Shown here: positions 24,747-34,417 of the stretch, piece by piece
Numbering within the stretch: position 1 is the stretch's first letter
How the letters are laid out: each line of letters opens with the position of its first letter
Assembly (NCBI GenBank): GCA_016218915.1
Contig: JACRCQ010000011.1
Location: forward strand, 1-61,587
DNA length: 61,587 nt
Direction of reading: 5' to 3'
Origin: Deltaproteobacteria bacterium
GTDB lineage: Bacteria > Myxococcota_A > Polyangia > Polyangiales > Polyangiaceae
Program-made: the position numbers and the translations under genes
Notes under the pieces: generated by a model
What the model saw: only the letters and a program-made list of their open reading frames with translations
What the model was told of the DNA's origin: nothing
Database searches by the model: none

Positions 24747-27530
24747 ATGAAAGCGCACCGACTATTCTCCGTGGGTGTCCTCGTCGCGGCCGTCGCACTT
24801 GCAATGGGCGGCTGTGGAGGCGGCGATGAGGCGGTTGTAGGCCAAGGCACCGGAGGCACCGGGGGGAGCGGAGTCACGGACGGCTCGGCTGGCAGCCAGG
24901 ATGGTGCGGCAGGCAAGACCGACGGCGGAGCCGGCAAGGACGGTGCGGCAGGCAGCGCCGAAGGCGGAGCCGGCAAGGGCGGAGCCGCGGGCAAGGGTGG
25001 CAGCGGAGGAACCGGTGGCTCGCCACCCGATGCGGGTTGCACCTCCAATGGTCAGTGCGGTGCGCCGACTCCCTACTGCGACACCAACACGGGCGTCTGC
25101 GTGGAGTGCGGCAGCGACACGAACTGCACTGCAGTGGCCGGCAAGCCGCACTGCAACGCGACATCCCACAAGTGTGTGGCCTGTCTCTCGGACGGCCAGT
25201 GTCCCGGGAGCCTGCCCTACTGCGAGACCACCTCGAGCTCATGCGTGCAATGCCTGACCCAGGCAAACTGCGCTGCCTCGCCATCCACGCCGGTGTGCGA
25301 TGCGGCAACGCACACCTGTGTGGCCTGCGCCACGGACAGTCAATGCAGCGCGCCAACGCCCTATTGCGACACAGCGACGGGCGGCTGCGTGGAATGCCTG
25401 TCCGACACGACCTGTGCTGCGGTTCCGGGCAAGGTGCACTGCAGCGCTTCTTCCCACAAGTGCGTCGCCTGTGTTGCCGATTCGCAATGCAGCGGCGCGA
25501 CCCCGTACTGCGAGCAGACTTCGGGCGCCTGCGTGCAGTGCGTGACCGTCGCGAACTGCTCGGCCGTGCCGGGCAAGCCCCTCTGCGACGCGACCACCTT
25601 CACGTGCGTCGGGTGCGCGTCCGACGCCCAGTGCTCGGCGCCAACGCCCTACTGCAACACGACGACGGGCGCCTGCGTGGAATGCTTCGCGGACGCGAAC
25701 TGCAGCGCCGTTGTGGGCAAGCCGCACTGCAACTCGACCACAAGCAAGTGCGTGGCATGCCTGAACGATGCGCAGTGTCCCGGCACTGTGCCCTACTGCG
25801 AGACCGTCTCGAGCACGTGCGTGCAGTGCTTGACGGCGGCGAACTGCGCGGGCAAGCCGCTGACCCCGGTCTGCGATTCCACCACGCACGTGTGTATTGC
25901 GTGCACGCTCGACTCGCAGTGTGCGCCGCCCACGCCAGCGTGCGATTTCTCCATCGGGGCTTGCGTCGAATGCATGACCAACGCGAGCTGCCCCATTTCG
26001 GCGCCTTCGTGCGATCCGACCACGCACAAGTGCGTGGCGTGCACCAACGACACGCAGTGCGGCGGAGCCACGCCCGTCTGCAACCTAGTCACGAACACCT
26101 GCGTGCAGTGCACGAGCAACGTCAACTGCGCAGGTACGCCCACGCCAGCCTGCGATCTCGCCTCCCACACCTGTGTGCCGTGCCTGAGCGATCTGCAGTG
26201 CTCTCCACCAACGCCCTACTGCGACGCTGCGGCCAAGCTCTGCGTGCAGTGCATGTCGGATCTCAACTGCCAGGGAACGCCCCTGCCGGCGTGCAATACG
26301 AACACGCATACGTGCGTGCAATGCAAGCTCGATAGCCAGTGCGGCGGCGCTACTCCGGCGTGCGACGTTGCGAGCAACACCTGCGTGCAGTGTTTGTCCG
26401 ACTCAAACTGTGCGGGAGTTCCTGGCAAACCGGCGTGCAACACGACCACGCGTACGTGTGTTCCGTGCATGACCAACGCCCAGTGCGGTGGCGCGCTGCC
26501 GTACTGCGAGACAGCCTCGAACTCCTGCGTGCAGTGCCTGACCACCGCCAACTGCGGCAGTGCGAACCTCGTGTGCAACCAGGTAACCCACAAGTGCGAG
26601 GTGTTTTGCACCTCCGACGCGAACTGCGGTCCTCCCACCCCGTATTGCGATGTCCCGTCGGGCAAGTGCGTGCAGTGCGTGGGCAACGCGAACTGTGCCG
26701 GGTTCCCGGCCACCCCGGTCTGCAACACGACCACGTTCCAGTGTGTGCAGTGCGTCAACAACAGCACGTGCACCGGCGGGACTCCCTACTGCAATGCGAA
26801 CACCAACCACTGCGTGGCGTGCCTGTCGGACGCGAACTGCGGCAACCCGAACCTCGTCTGCGCTGGCGGCAGCTGCGTGTGCGCCGGCGGTCTGGCCCTG
26901 TGCGGTGGCGTGTGTGTGAACCTGCAGACCGATATGAATCACTGCGGCAGCTGCCCCAACATCTGCAATCCTCTCTACGAGACCTGCTCGGCAGGAGTCT
27001 GCCAGTGCCTGCCAGGCCTGGCGAACTGCGGCGGAACCTGCGTGGACAAAAACACCGATCCGAGCTTCTGCGGAGGTTGCGGAACGCAGTGCAACAGCAG
27101 GCAATACTGCGCTGCCGGCGTTTGCGCCTGTCGGCCGGGATTCACCAATTGCAACGGAACGTGTGTCGACGCGAACAGCAGCGCGACGAACTGCGGAACG
27201 TGCGGCCACCAGTGCAGCGGCGGCACGCCGAGATGTCAACAGGGAGCCTGTGTCAACAACTGCTCCGGGATCTACCAGGCCTGCGGCAACGCGTGCGTCG
27301 ATAACAACACGGACCCTCGCAACTGCGGAGGGTGCGGGAACGTGTGCGCGCGCGACGAGGTGTGCGTGCAGGGGACGTGCGTGCTGTATGCATCCGCAAC
27401 CCCATGCACCAGCTGCCCGTGCACCAACATCTGCCAGGACAAGTTCGGCAGCCCGGTGTCGTGCTGCCCCGGATTCGGCATCAACACGCAACCCGTCTGT
27501 GTGGACAGTGGTAACAACGGCTGCCCATAG
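24747..27530 (+). CDS. Giant 4-Cys-repeat lipoprotein (927 residues)
   Basis: The start ATG 24747 has GGAGA upstream. Lipobox ALAMGGC is followed by a 70-residue Gly/Ala stalk. The body has about 26 tandem units of 23 or 25 residues, pattern C-x2-C-x5-C-x(6-8)-C-x6 (CVACLSDGQCPGSLPYCE). In the first half long and short units alternate, forming a 48-residue super-repeat; long units carry AV-x-GKPHC, short ones TPYC. Stig1-like units (CVDKNTDPSFCGGCG) and a CPC cap (PCTSCPCTNICQDKFG, then CC and CVDSGNNGC) end it. It is paralogous to the next gene and to 12795. Predicted as an extended disulfide-stapled rod on the cell surface; ligand unknown. Confidence 0.85.
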   Translation: MKAHRLFSVGVLVAAVALAMGGCGGGDEAVVGQGTGGTGGSGVTDGSAGSQDGAAGKTDGGAGKDGAAGSAEGGAGKGGAAGKGGSGGTGGSPPDAGCTSNGQCGAPTPYCDTNTGVCVECGSDTNCTAVAGKPHCNATSHKCVACLSDGQCPGSLPYCETTSSSCVQCLTQANCAASPSTPVCDAATHTCVACATDSQCSAPTPYCDTATGGCVECLSDTTCAAVPGKVHCSASSHKCVACVADSQCSGATPYCEQTSGACVQCVTVANCSAVPGKPLCDATTFTCVGCASDAQCSAPTPYCNTTTGACVECFADANCSAVVGKPHCNSTTSKCVACLNDAQCPGTVPYCETVSSTCVQCLTAANCAGKPLTPVCDSTTHVCIACTLDSQCAPPTPACDFSIGACVECMTNASCPISAPSCDPTTHKCVACTNDTQCGGATPVCNLVTNTCVQCTSNVNCAGTPTPACDLASHTCVPCLSDLQCSPPTPYCDAAAKLCVQCMSDLNCQGTPLPACNTNTHTCVQCKLDSQCGGATPACDVASNTCVQCLSDSNCAGVPGKPACNTTTRTCVPCMTNAQCGGALPYCETASNSCVQCLTTANCGSANLVCNQVTHKCEVFCTSDANCGPPTPYCDVPSGKCVQCVGNANCAGFPATPVCNTTTFQCVQCVNNSTCTGGTPYCNANTNHCVACLSDANCGNPNLVCAGGSCVCAGGLALCGGVCVNLQTDMNHCGSCPNICNPLYETCSAGVCQCLPGLANCGGTCVDKNTDPSFCGGCGTQCNSRQYCAAGVCACRPGFTNCNGTCVDANSSATNCGTCGHQCSGGTPRCQQGACVNNCSGIYQACGNACVDNNTDPRNCGGCGNVCARDEVCVQGTCVLYASATPCTSCPCTNICQDKFGSPVSCCPGFGINTQPVCVDSGNNGCP

Positions 27531-27542
27531 ACGAAACGGAAT

Positions 27543-27570
27543 CGGCTCGCGGCGGTCGTGCCGCGAGCCG
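27543..27570 (+). terminator. Perfect 11-bp hairpin, likely terminator
   Basis: CGGCTCGCGGC (27543-27553) pairs perfectly with GCCGCGAGCCG (27560-27570) around a 6-nt loop, 12 bases after the stop of the 927-residue gene. It is followed by TTCC rather than a long T run, so it is a strong hairpin but a weak canonical terminator. Confidence 0.6.
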
Positions 27571-27698
27571 TTCCAACGCAACCCCGGAGGCCCGATTTCG
27601 GAATGCCATGTCAACAGTGCGCGCCAGCAGGCGCAACCGCTCGCGCACGGCGTACTAGAGCCCGCGGAGACCAGCGCGACAGAAGGGAGAATGCAGCC

Positions 27699-29867
27699 GT
27701 GAACCACTTTCGCTTGTTCGGATTGCTGCTTGTAGTTGCTTGCTCGCAGGCGGTCCTCGGAATGGCCGGGTGCGGGAGCTCGGACGGCAGCTCCGTTGCC
27801 TTCCCGGGCGGCTCCGGAGGGAGCCAGGATGGTGCTGCTGGCGACGGCCAGGTTGGCGGAGCGGCGGGAAAGGCGGGCACCGCTGGAGGCGGAACGGGCG
27901 GCAAGGGTGGTTCCGCGGGCAGCGCACCCAAGCTCTGCGCTGGCGACGGCGATTGCTCGCAGCCGACACCCTATTGCGACGCCGCGAACGGCGTCTGCGT
28001 GCAGTGCGTGGGCGACGCCAACTGTACCGTTTCCGGTAAACCCATCTGTGAACCTGCCAAACACGCCTGCGTTGCCTGTGTGCAGAATGCCCAGTGCGGT
28101 GGCCCTGCTCCATATTGTGATGCGTCCTTGAACACATGCGTAGAGTGCCTTACCGGCACGAACTGCTCCGCAAAGCCGTTCCAACCTGTCTGCAACCCGA
28201 GCACCCACGCCTGCGTCGCATGTACCGCCGACTCTCAATGCACGGCGCCGGCCGTCGCCTGCGACAAGGCAACCGGGGCCTGCGTAGAATGCACCTCCAA
28301 CGCCACATGCACCAATCCCGCCGCGCCGTCGTGCGATCCCGGCACGCACAAGTGCGTGGCGTGCTCGTCCAATGCCCAGTGCTCGGGTGCCACGGCGGTC
28401 TGCGACGCGGGCACCGGAACGTGCGTGGAATGCCTGAACAACGCCCATTGCGCGGGAACGCCGAAGCCGGTGTGCGACTTGACCACGCACACATGCTCGG
28501 CTTGCACCGTGGACGGACAGTGCTCCGCGCCGTACCCCTATTGCAACGTGCCCACGGGTGAGTGCGTGCAGTGCGTGGGCGACGCCAACTGCGCGGCGGT
28601 TCCTGGAAAGCACGCCTGCAACACGACGTCGCACGTGTGCGTGGCGTGCATCTCGAACGCGAGCTGCGCAGGAACGACGCCCTATTGCGACACGGGCTCG
28701 AGCACTTGCGTGCAGTGCCTCGCCGACCCGAACTGCGGCAACCCGAACCTGAAGTGCGATCCGAATACACACACCTGCGTGACCTTCTGCACATCCAACG
28801 CCAACTGCGCGTTCCCCACTCCCTATTGCGATGTTCCGGCGGGCTCGTGTGTGCAGTGCCTGGGGAACGCGAACTGCGCCGGCCTTCCTGGCACGCCGGT
28901 ATGCAGCCCGACGCTCCACACGTGCGTAGCCTGCCTCGACAACACCACGTGCTCCGGCGGCACGCCCTACTGCGACGTGGCCTCCAACAAGTGCGTGCAG
29001 TGCCTCGCCGACCCGAACTGCGGCAACCCGAACCTGAAGTGCGACCCGAGCTCGCACCTGTGCGTGCCGTTCTGTACGTCGAACGCCAATTGCTCCGGCT
29101 CCACGCCCTACTGCGACGTGCCGACGGGCATCTGCGTGCAGTGTCTGGGCAACGCCAACTGCGCCAATCCGAACCAGGTGTGCATTGCCGGTTCCTGCCA
29201 GTGCGCCGGGGGGTTGACTGCCTGCGGCGCGAGCTGCGTGAACACCGACACCGACCTCAACAACTGCGGCTGGTGCGGCCACGGCTGCCAAGCCCTGTTC
29301 GAGTCGTGCGTCTCAGGGAGCTGCCAGTGCTTGCCCGGCCTTTCGAGCTGCGGCGGCAACTGTGTCGATCGCTTCACCGACCCCACGCATTGCGGCACGT
29401 GCGGCACCCAGTGCAATGACCTGCAGTATTGCACTGGAGGGCAGTGCGCGTGTCGTCCAGGCTATTCGATGTGCAACGGCCAGTGCGTGGCTCTCGCATC
29501 CAATCCCAATCATTGCGGCACCTGCAACCAGGCCTGCAACCAAGGCGACTTCTGCAGCAACGGCGTCTGCAACGGCAACGGATGTGCGACCGGACTCACG
29601 GACTGCTGGACCAACGGTCGCGCCGCTTGCGTGAATCAAGACACGGAGCCACAGCACTGCGGCGGCTGCAACCAGCCATGTGCCCGCGATGAGGTGTGCG
29701 TCCAGGGCAACTGCGTTGCGTACAGGCCGGCAACACCCTGCTCGACTTGCCCATGCACACCCGTTTGCAGCAGCTTCTTCGGCAACCCGGTCTCCTGCTG
29801 CTCCGGGCTCGGGCTCAATGCCCAACCCATCTGTGTCGACAGCGGCAACAACAATCTCTGCCCGTAG
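27699..29867 (+). CDS. Giant 4-Cys-repeat lipoprotein, tandem paralogue
   Basis: A 722-residue protein starting at GTG 27699, with GGGAGA upstream. The signal peptide ends in lipobox VLGMAGC, then a Gly/Ala stalk. About 18 units of the 4-Cys pattern follow (CVACTADSQCTAPAVACD), then Stig1-like units (CVDRFTDPTHCGTCG) and the CPC cap (PCSTCPCTPVCSSFFG). A block including CVQCLADPNCGNPNLKCD occurs twice (near DNA 28710 and 29000), a recent internal duplication. It shares every domain in the same order with the gene just upstream, so the pair arose by tandem duplication. Function unknown; predicted surface rod. Confidence 0.85.
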   Translation: MNHFRLFGLLLVVACSQAVLGMAGCGSSDGSSVAFPGGSGGSQDGAAGDGQVGGAAGKAGTAGGGTGGKGGSAGSAPKLCAGDGDCSQPTPYCDAANGVCVQCVGDANCTVSGKPICEPAKHACVACVQNAQCGGPAPYCDASLNTCVECLTGTNCSAKPFQPVCNPSTHACVACTADSQCTAPAVACDKATGACVECTSNATCTNPAAPSCDPGTHKCVACSSNAQCSGATAVCDAGTGTCVECLNNAHCAGTPKPVCDLTTHTCSACTVDGQCSAPYPYCNVPTGECVQCVGDANCAAVPGKHACNTTSHVCVACISNASCAGTTPYCDTGSSTCVQCLADPNCGNPNLKCDPNTHTCVTFCTSNANCAFPTPYCDVPAGSCVQCLGNANCAGLPGTPVCSPTLHTCVACLDNTTCSGGTPYCDVASNKCVQCLADPNCGNPNLKCDPSSHLCVPFCTSNANCSGSTPYCDVPTGICVQCLGNANCANPNQVCIAGSCQCAGGLTACGASCVNTDTDLNNCGWCGHGCQALFESCVSGSCQCLPGLSSCGGNCVDRFTDPTHCGTCGTQCNDLQYCTGGQCACRPGYSMCNGQCVALASNPNHCGTCNQACNQGDFCSNGVCNGNGCATGLTDCWTNGRAACVNQDTEPQHCGGCNQPCARDEVCVQGNCVAYRPATPCSTCPCTPVCSSFFGNPVSCCSGLGLNAQPICVDSGNNNLCP

Positions 29868-29976
29868 CTCAACCCGTCTTTGCACCAGGACGTTCTGGGT
29901 TGGGTGCGGCTCTTTACCGGCGGCATGTTTCCCACGCGGGACTTGTCACTTGAGCCTCCGGAGCGATGGCTTGGGG

Positions 29977-30005
29977 GGCGGTAGCGGGTCTGGGATACTG
30001 CCGCC
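29977..30005. terminator. Possible terminator between convergent genes
   Basis: GGCGGTAG (29977-29984) can pair with CTGCCGCC (29998-30005), with one G-U wobble and a 13-nt loop. It sits between two convergent genes and could serve both strands. The T tail is short. Confidence 0.35.
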
Positions 30006-30029
30006 TTCGTACAGCGGTGTATGATTGAG

Positions 30030-30959
30030 TCATTTCGTCGCTCGATCGTTGGGCATCAAATCCATCTCGCAGCTCCCGTCGCCGTGATAGCGCAGCACCT
30101 GCGGGAACAGCCCATTGTACAGGTACTGTCCCAGTGTGTGGAAGCCCGCCTCGAGGCCGTCCGCATATCGATCCGACGTCGCGACATCGGACAGCGGCAC
30201 GCCCTCGATCTCCGCGAGGGACACCTCTCCATCGTTGTTGCCATGGATCGCATCCGCATCCGCATAAGCCTGGAATCGCAACGCCGCCTTCGCTTCATCG
30301 AGGTGATCCTGCCACAGCGTGCCGCCGCGGACCTGCACGTCGGCGCGGGCGGAGCCGCCCTGTGCCAGATCAAAGCCTTTCATGACGCCACCCTCGGTGG
30401 GATACTCGCAGCTCGCAAAGTTGATGCGAAACCGATACGACCAGTCGAATCGCTTCTCGGCGCCGCCCTTCGTAGCCTTGCCGACGACATGGATGCTCAC
30501 GCCGGCGCCGCTCGCATACGGATCGGTGGCCGGCGTGCGCATGAAAGTCTTGTCCTGTTCCGAGACGCCTTCGCCCAGCAAAGAGTCCTCGTAGGGACTC
30601 GATAGCTCGAAGTCGAAGTCGCAGTGACCGAGCGCATACACGATGCCGAGCATCTGCGGGCCCGCAATGAGCATGTTGAGAACCCTGTTGTAGGCCGGGT
30701 CCGAATAGCCCTTGCAGGAATCTCCCTCCACCGACGCATGCCCTGCGCTGACGAGGAACGTGTCATACCGAACGGACCATCCGTCGGCGGTTGCCACGAT
30801 GCCATCGCGAAGCGGCCCATCCGACGTCGCGGTCATGGTCAGGCTGCTCGGCGGCGTGCGCGTATCGTTGGGCAGGCACGAAGCCGCAAGAAAGAGCATT
30901 CCGGAGCAAGCGCGCAGCGCCGCCCGGCGGCGGCTCGCATGAGGCTTTCTTCCCACCAT
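30030..30959 (-). CDS. Lipoprotein partner of TonB-type receptor, EF-hand-like loop
   Basis: A 309-residue protein whose ATG (30959) shares one base with the upstream receptor stop (TGATG), so the two are coupled. A strong GGAGG lies inside the receptor's 3' end. The basic N-terminus and hydrophobic stretch end in lipobox LFLAASC. The mature protein is mainly beta-rich (GWSVRYDTFLVSAGHASVEG; FDWSYRFRINFASCEYP). Near its end is a loop resembling an EF-hand calcium site (HGNNDGEVSLAEIEG), with His in place of the first Asp. An open frame extends upstream to 31802 but is only a shadow of the receptor gene. Likely helps the receptor bind a ligand at the surface. Confidence 0.75.
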   Translation of the reverse strand: MVGRKPHASRRRAALRACSGMLFLAASCLPNDTRTPPSSLTMTATSDGPLRDGIVATADGWSVRYDTFLVSAGHASVEGDSCKGYSDPAYNRVLNMLIAGPQMLGIVYALGHCDFDFELSSPYEDSLLGEGVSEQDKTFMRTPATDPYASGAGVSIHVVGKATKGGAEKRFDWSYRFRINFASCEYPTEGGVMKGFDLAQGGSARADVQVRGGTLWQDHLDEAKAALRFQAYADADAIHGNNDGEVSLAEIEGVPLSDVATSDRYADGLEAGFHTLGQYLYNGLFPQVLRYHGDGSCEMDLMPNDRATK

Positions 30960-33280
30960 CAGTATCCCCCCTCCAGCCCCACGCTCGGGATCGTGACCGG
31001 GCCGATCGTGCTGACATCGCCCTCGGGCGACATGATCGACTCGCGGCTCAAGGTGGCGTTCATCAATTCGAACACGAGCGACAACCAACCTCGTTTCCAA
31101 GGGATCCATCGCTTCTCGAGACGTAAGTCCAACCGGTAGAAGGCTGGATTGCGCTTCGGGTTGCCGGATCGCGGCGGCACGATGAGGCCGTGGGACGGGG
31201 ACGCCACGGGATTGCCGGAGTAGAACACGAGCCGCGTGCCGGCGCGCCACCCTCGGCCGAAATCGTAGGCCACCGCCGCGTTGAGCACGTGCGTGCGATC
31301 GTAGGCGCTTGGAAACGTCTCTCGCCCCAGGGTTCGAACCGAACGCGCGAGCGTGTACGACAGGAATCCTCCGAGCTTCTTGGTGAGCCGCCGGCGCACC
31401 AGCAGCTCCAGGCCTGCTGCCGATCCCTGGCTGCGGCGATCCGAGGCAAGATCGTATTCGCCGGTGGTCGAACCGAGCGTATCCGTCATGTTGAAGAACG
31501 CGTTGTGGAAGAGCGTGGCGGAGGCCGTGACTTCTTGCGGCAAGTCCGTCTCCACGCCGGCGCTGGTCTGGAAGGCCGACTGCAGTCCATTCTTCAGCGT
31601 GCCCGGCGCCAGGCCGGGGATAGGAGCCACGAACGACGGTGGCTGATGGGCAATCCCGTAGGCGTGAATGATGCGGACCTTGTCTGTGATCTTGAATCGG
31701 GCGACGATGCGCGGGTCTATCGCGAGGGCCGAGGACGCGCCGGAGGTGAACAGCATCGCCCGCACGCCTGGCGTCACCTCGACAGCGGGCGACAGATTCC
31801 ACACAAGGTCCGCCCAGGCGCCGAGCGCCGTGTCGGTTCGCTTCGGAAACAGCGCATTGAGCTTCCGCGTCTCCGGGTCTTGCGGGTCATCGTACGCGAG
31901 CGAGCTCGCTCCGAACGCGTCTACCGCCAGGTCCGCTCCTGCACGCACCGTCATGTTGTCGTCGAGGGGGTGGTGGATCAACAGGCGCGTTCCGATCGAG
32001 CGGTCCCTGCCGTTGCGCTGCTCGCCAACGCGGGTCTGATCGTAGCCGAGCGTGACTGCCCAACGAAGCGTGCTCGCCCTGGAAAAGGCGTGATCGTAGC
32101 GCACATCGAGGCGGTAGAACTCCGAGCCGAAGAGGATCTTGAGCCGGTCGGCCAGGCGCTCGCCGTACAGATCGTACGCGCCGAAGCTGAAGATGCTCAC
32201 GCGGTCCTTGGGCGTGATGTCGTAGGAAGCCCTTGCCTGGTAGTCGCGGTAGTCCAGCACGATGCTCGGATCGACCAGGGACAGCATGGCAGCCATGTAG
32301 GAATAGCGGCCTCCGACCAGCGCAGTGCCGCGACCGTTCGCAAAGCCTGTTTCCGCCAGCGCGCCGACGTCGAACAACCGGAGGTTGCCCTCCCCGTGCA
32401 GCTCAGGGCGCGGCTCCGCCGTCTCGCCGGACACGATGGCGCCCGCAAGCCCCCCGAAGCGTGCCGGGTAGCCTCCGGGATACAAGTCGACGCGCTCCAT
32501 GAGCCCCGGATGGACCACCGAAGGGCCAAGCCCTATGTGATATAGATAGGGGACGCGAATCCCGTCGAGGAAGTACCCCACGTTCCCCGGCGGGGCGCCT
32601 CGCACGTAGAAATACGGCAAACCCGAGGCTACTGGGGTGACCCCCGGCATGGCCTCGACGGCCCTGAAGGGATCGCCGAAGGCGCCCGGAAGCTGGCGCA
32701 CTTCCGCGCGGGTCATCGACGTGACGGCGGGCGCGCGCGTTCCTCTTACGTAGACCGTAATGGGAGGGTTCGCGGACGGCTCGCCCTGCTTCGGAGCATG
32801 TTGCCCCGCGGCCGGTTGGGCTCCAATCGCGGGCTGCGGAGTCACCCCATCCTGCGCCTCCGCGGCAGGCGCCTTGAACTTGACCTCGAACCGGATCACG
32901 GCCGCAACAGGCTGTCCGTCCCGCGATGCCGCATCGAATTGCCACGTCCGCGCAGCGCCGGCCGCTGCCGACGCAAAGGGCTCCTCACCGCCCATCACGC
33001 GAACGGTTCGGACCGTGCCGTCCGCATTGACCGTGATCGCGAGCACCACGCGCCCGTCTCCATGCGCCCCCTTGGGATAGCTCACCATCGGCTTGGTCAG
33101 CAGGACCGGGGGAGTGATGTTCGTCGGCGCGGGCGAAGCAGGAGTCTCCGGATTGGGGGGCTGGGCCGATGCAGTGGCGGACGCGAGCGATGCGCATGCC
33201 AGTGCCAGAACCTGCAGCACGCGCGGCCATCGCTGGTTCACGCGATGGCTCTGTGTGTCGTTCTCGAGGAAGGAAGGCAT
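30959..33280 (-). CDS. TonB-dependent receptor with its own N-terminal TonB domain
   Basis: A 773-residue protein. CGGAG seven bases upstream supports ATG 33280; ATG 33286 is close by. Signal peptide 1-40. Residues about 57-137 match a TonB C-terminal domain (VSYPKGAHGDGRVVLAITV; ARTWQFDAASRDGQPV). A plug domain follows at about 180-290 (YFYVRGAPPGNVGYFLDGIR; PGGYPARFGGLAGAIVSGE), then a 22-strand-type barrel to the end. An ordinary receptor meets TonB in the periplasm; here the TonB domain is fused to the same chain, which is unusual. It should import or sense a large ligand across the outer membrane. The partner lipoprotein gene overlaps its stop. Confidence 0.85.
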   Translation of the reverse strand: MPSFLENDTQSHRVNQRWPRVLQVLALACASLASATASAQPPNPETPASPAPTNITPPVLLTKPMVSYPKGAHGDGRVVLAITVNADGTVRTVRVMGGEEPFASAAAGAARTWQFDAASRDGQPVAAVIRFEVKFKAPAAEAQDGVTPQPAIGAQPAAGQHAPKQGEPSANPPITVYVRGTRAPAVTSMTRAEVRQLPGAFGDPFRAVEAMPGVTPVASGLPYFYVRGAPPGNVGYFLDGIRVPYLYHIGLGPSVVHPGLMERVDLYPGGYPARFGGLAGAIVSGETAEPRPELHGEGNLRLFDVGALAETGFANGRGTALVGGRYSYMAAMLSLVDPSIVLDYRDYQARASYDITPKDRVSIFSFGAYDLYGERLADRLKILFGSEFYRLDVRYDHAFSRASTLRWAVTLGYDQTRVGEQRNGRDRSIGTRLLIHHPLDDNMTVRAGADLAVDAFGASSLAYDDPQDPETRKLNALFPKRTDTALGAWADLVWNLSPAVEVTPGVRAMLFTSGASSALAIDPRIVARFKITDKVRIIHAYGIAHQPPSFVAPIPGLAPGTLKNGLQSAFQTSAGVETDLPQEVTASATLFHNAFFNMTDTLGSTTGEYDLASDRRSQGSAAGLELLVRRRLTKKLGGFLSYTLARSVRTLGRETFPSAYDRTHVLNAAVAYDFGRGWRAGTRLVFYSGNPVASPSHGLIVPPRSGNPKRNPAFYRLDLRLEKRWIPWKRGWLSLVFELMNATLSRESIMSPEGDVSTIGPVTIPSVGLEGGY

Positions 33281-33561
33281 CGCCATGCTCCGGACGGAAC
33301 CTGCCTTGGAGGAGAAGACACCACTGGGCTTGCACCCTGTTTCCACCTGTCTATACGTACTCTTGCCCGCAGCGCTCAGAACCTTCAGGGCCAGCGGCGG
33401 TTTTTTTTTCGTGATTCGGGTGATGGATGTTGAAGTCTATCCCGGGTGCCGGACAATAATCCGCGGCCGGACCATCCATCGCACGATCCCCGCTCGGTGG
33501 CGCCTGCAGGGGCCGCGGTGCGTTACGCCGTGCGGCCCACAGCGGTGAAACGGAGGAAAAC
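33281..33561. promoter_or_regulatory. Divergent promoter region with T9 tract
   Basis: About 280 bases between divergent starts at 33280 (minus) and 33562 (plus). A run of nine T lies at 33401-33409, so the minus strand has an A9 tract about 120 bases upstream of the receptor gene. This could be an UP-like or bending element. No -35/-10 boxes were assigned. Confidence 0.3.
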
Positions 33562-34398
33562 ATGAGAACAACGTCGTCGCGCCTGGGCAGGACCTGCATG
33601 GCTTTGGTGCTCGCCGCCGTCGGGCCGATTTCTTGCAGCTCTTCCGACACGCAGACAACCCCCGTCAACCAGACGCCTGCGATCGGCTGCGCCGCTCCCA
33701 AGCAGGCCGACTACAACCCGGTCATCAACCCGTCGGACTATTCGACCACGATCGACAATCCCTTCCTGCCGACGATCCCCGGCACCGTCCATACGCTCAA
33801 GCATGCCGACGGAAACGTCACGACCATGACCGTGACCAGCGAGACCAAGACGATCATCGGCGTGACGTGCGTGGTTGTCCACGACCTCGTGAACGCCCCG
33901 GGCGGCGCTGTGATCGAGGACACGTACGACTGGTATGCGCAGGACAAGCTGGGCAACGTCTGGTACTTCGGCGAGGACACGAAGGCCTACGGCGCCGACG
34001 GGAGCTTCAGCACCAAGGGGTCCTGGACCGCGGGCGTCAACTGCGCAAAGCCGGGCATCGTGATGGAGGCCAACCCCAAGGTCGGAGACAGCTACCGGCA
34101 GGAGTACCTGGCTGGCGAGGCAGAGGACAAGGCAGACATCTTGAGCCTGAACGAGTCGATCACGGTGGCCGCAGGCTCCTTCACCGGCTGCATCATGACC
34201 AAGGACTACTCGGAGCTGGAGCCGAACAAGGTCGAGCACAAGACGTTCTGCAAGGGCGTAGGTTTCGTGCGATCCGAGGACATCGATGGCACGGGGAACG
34301 GACCGAAGGAAGACCTCATTGCCATCAGCGGCGGTCCACAAGGTGATGCTGGTACCGACGCCGACGACGCGAGCCTGGACAGCGCGCCGACCGACTGA
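33562..34398 (+). CDS. Lipoprotein of an uncharacterised family
   Basis: A 278-residue protein; GGAGG five bases before ATG 33562. Lipobox GPISC. The mature protein has a recognisable conserved pattern: NPFLPTIPGTVHTLKHADG, IIGVTCVVVHDLVN, EDTYDWYAQDKLGNVWYFGE, GIVMEANPKVGDSYRQEYL and KTFCKGVGFV. I recall this pattern from conserved bacterial hypothetical proteins without an assigned role. It is Trp/Tyr-rich and strand-rich, consistent with a secreted beta-sandwich or barrel-like lipid-binding fold. The Asp-rich tail is low complexity. Followed 20 bases later by another lipoprotein gene, so probably one operon. Confidence 0.75.
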   Translation: MRTTSSRLGRTCMALVLAAVGPISCSSSDTQTTPVNQTPAIGCAAPKQADYNPVINPSDYSTTIDNPFLPTIPGTVHTLKHADGNVTTMTVTSETKTIIGVTCVVVHDLVNAPGGAVIEDTYDWYAQDKLGNVWYFGEDTKAYGADGSFSTKGSWTAGVNCAKPGIVMEANPKVGDSYRQEYLAGEAEDKADILSLNESITVAAGSFTGCIMTKDYSELEPNKVEHKTFCKGVGFVRSEDIDGTGNGPKEDLIAISGGPQGDAGTDADDASLDSAPTD

Positions 34399-34417
34399 CA
34401 CAATACGTGGTGACGAC

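Noticed and set aside
26403..29291. Minus-strand frame of 962 residues across both giant Cys-rich genes
   Set aside because: Its periodic VAVRVGEALHA-type text mirrors the Cys-repeat period on the other strand and spans the gap between two real genes.
30960..31802. Upstream extension of the lipoprotein frame (590 residues in total)
   Set aside because: The extension overlaps the receptor gene in another phase and looks random. The signal peptide starts at 30959.
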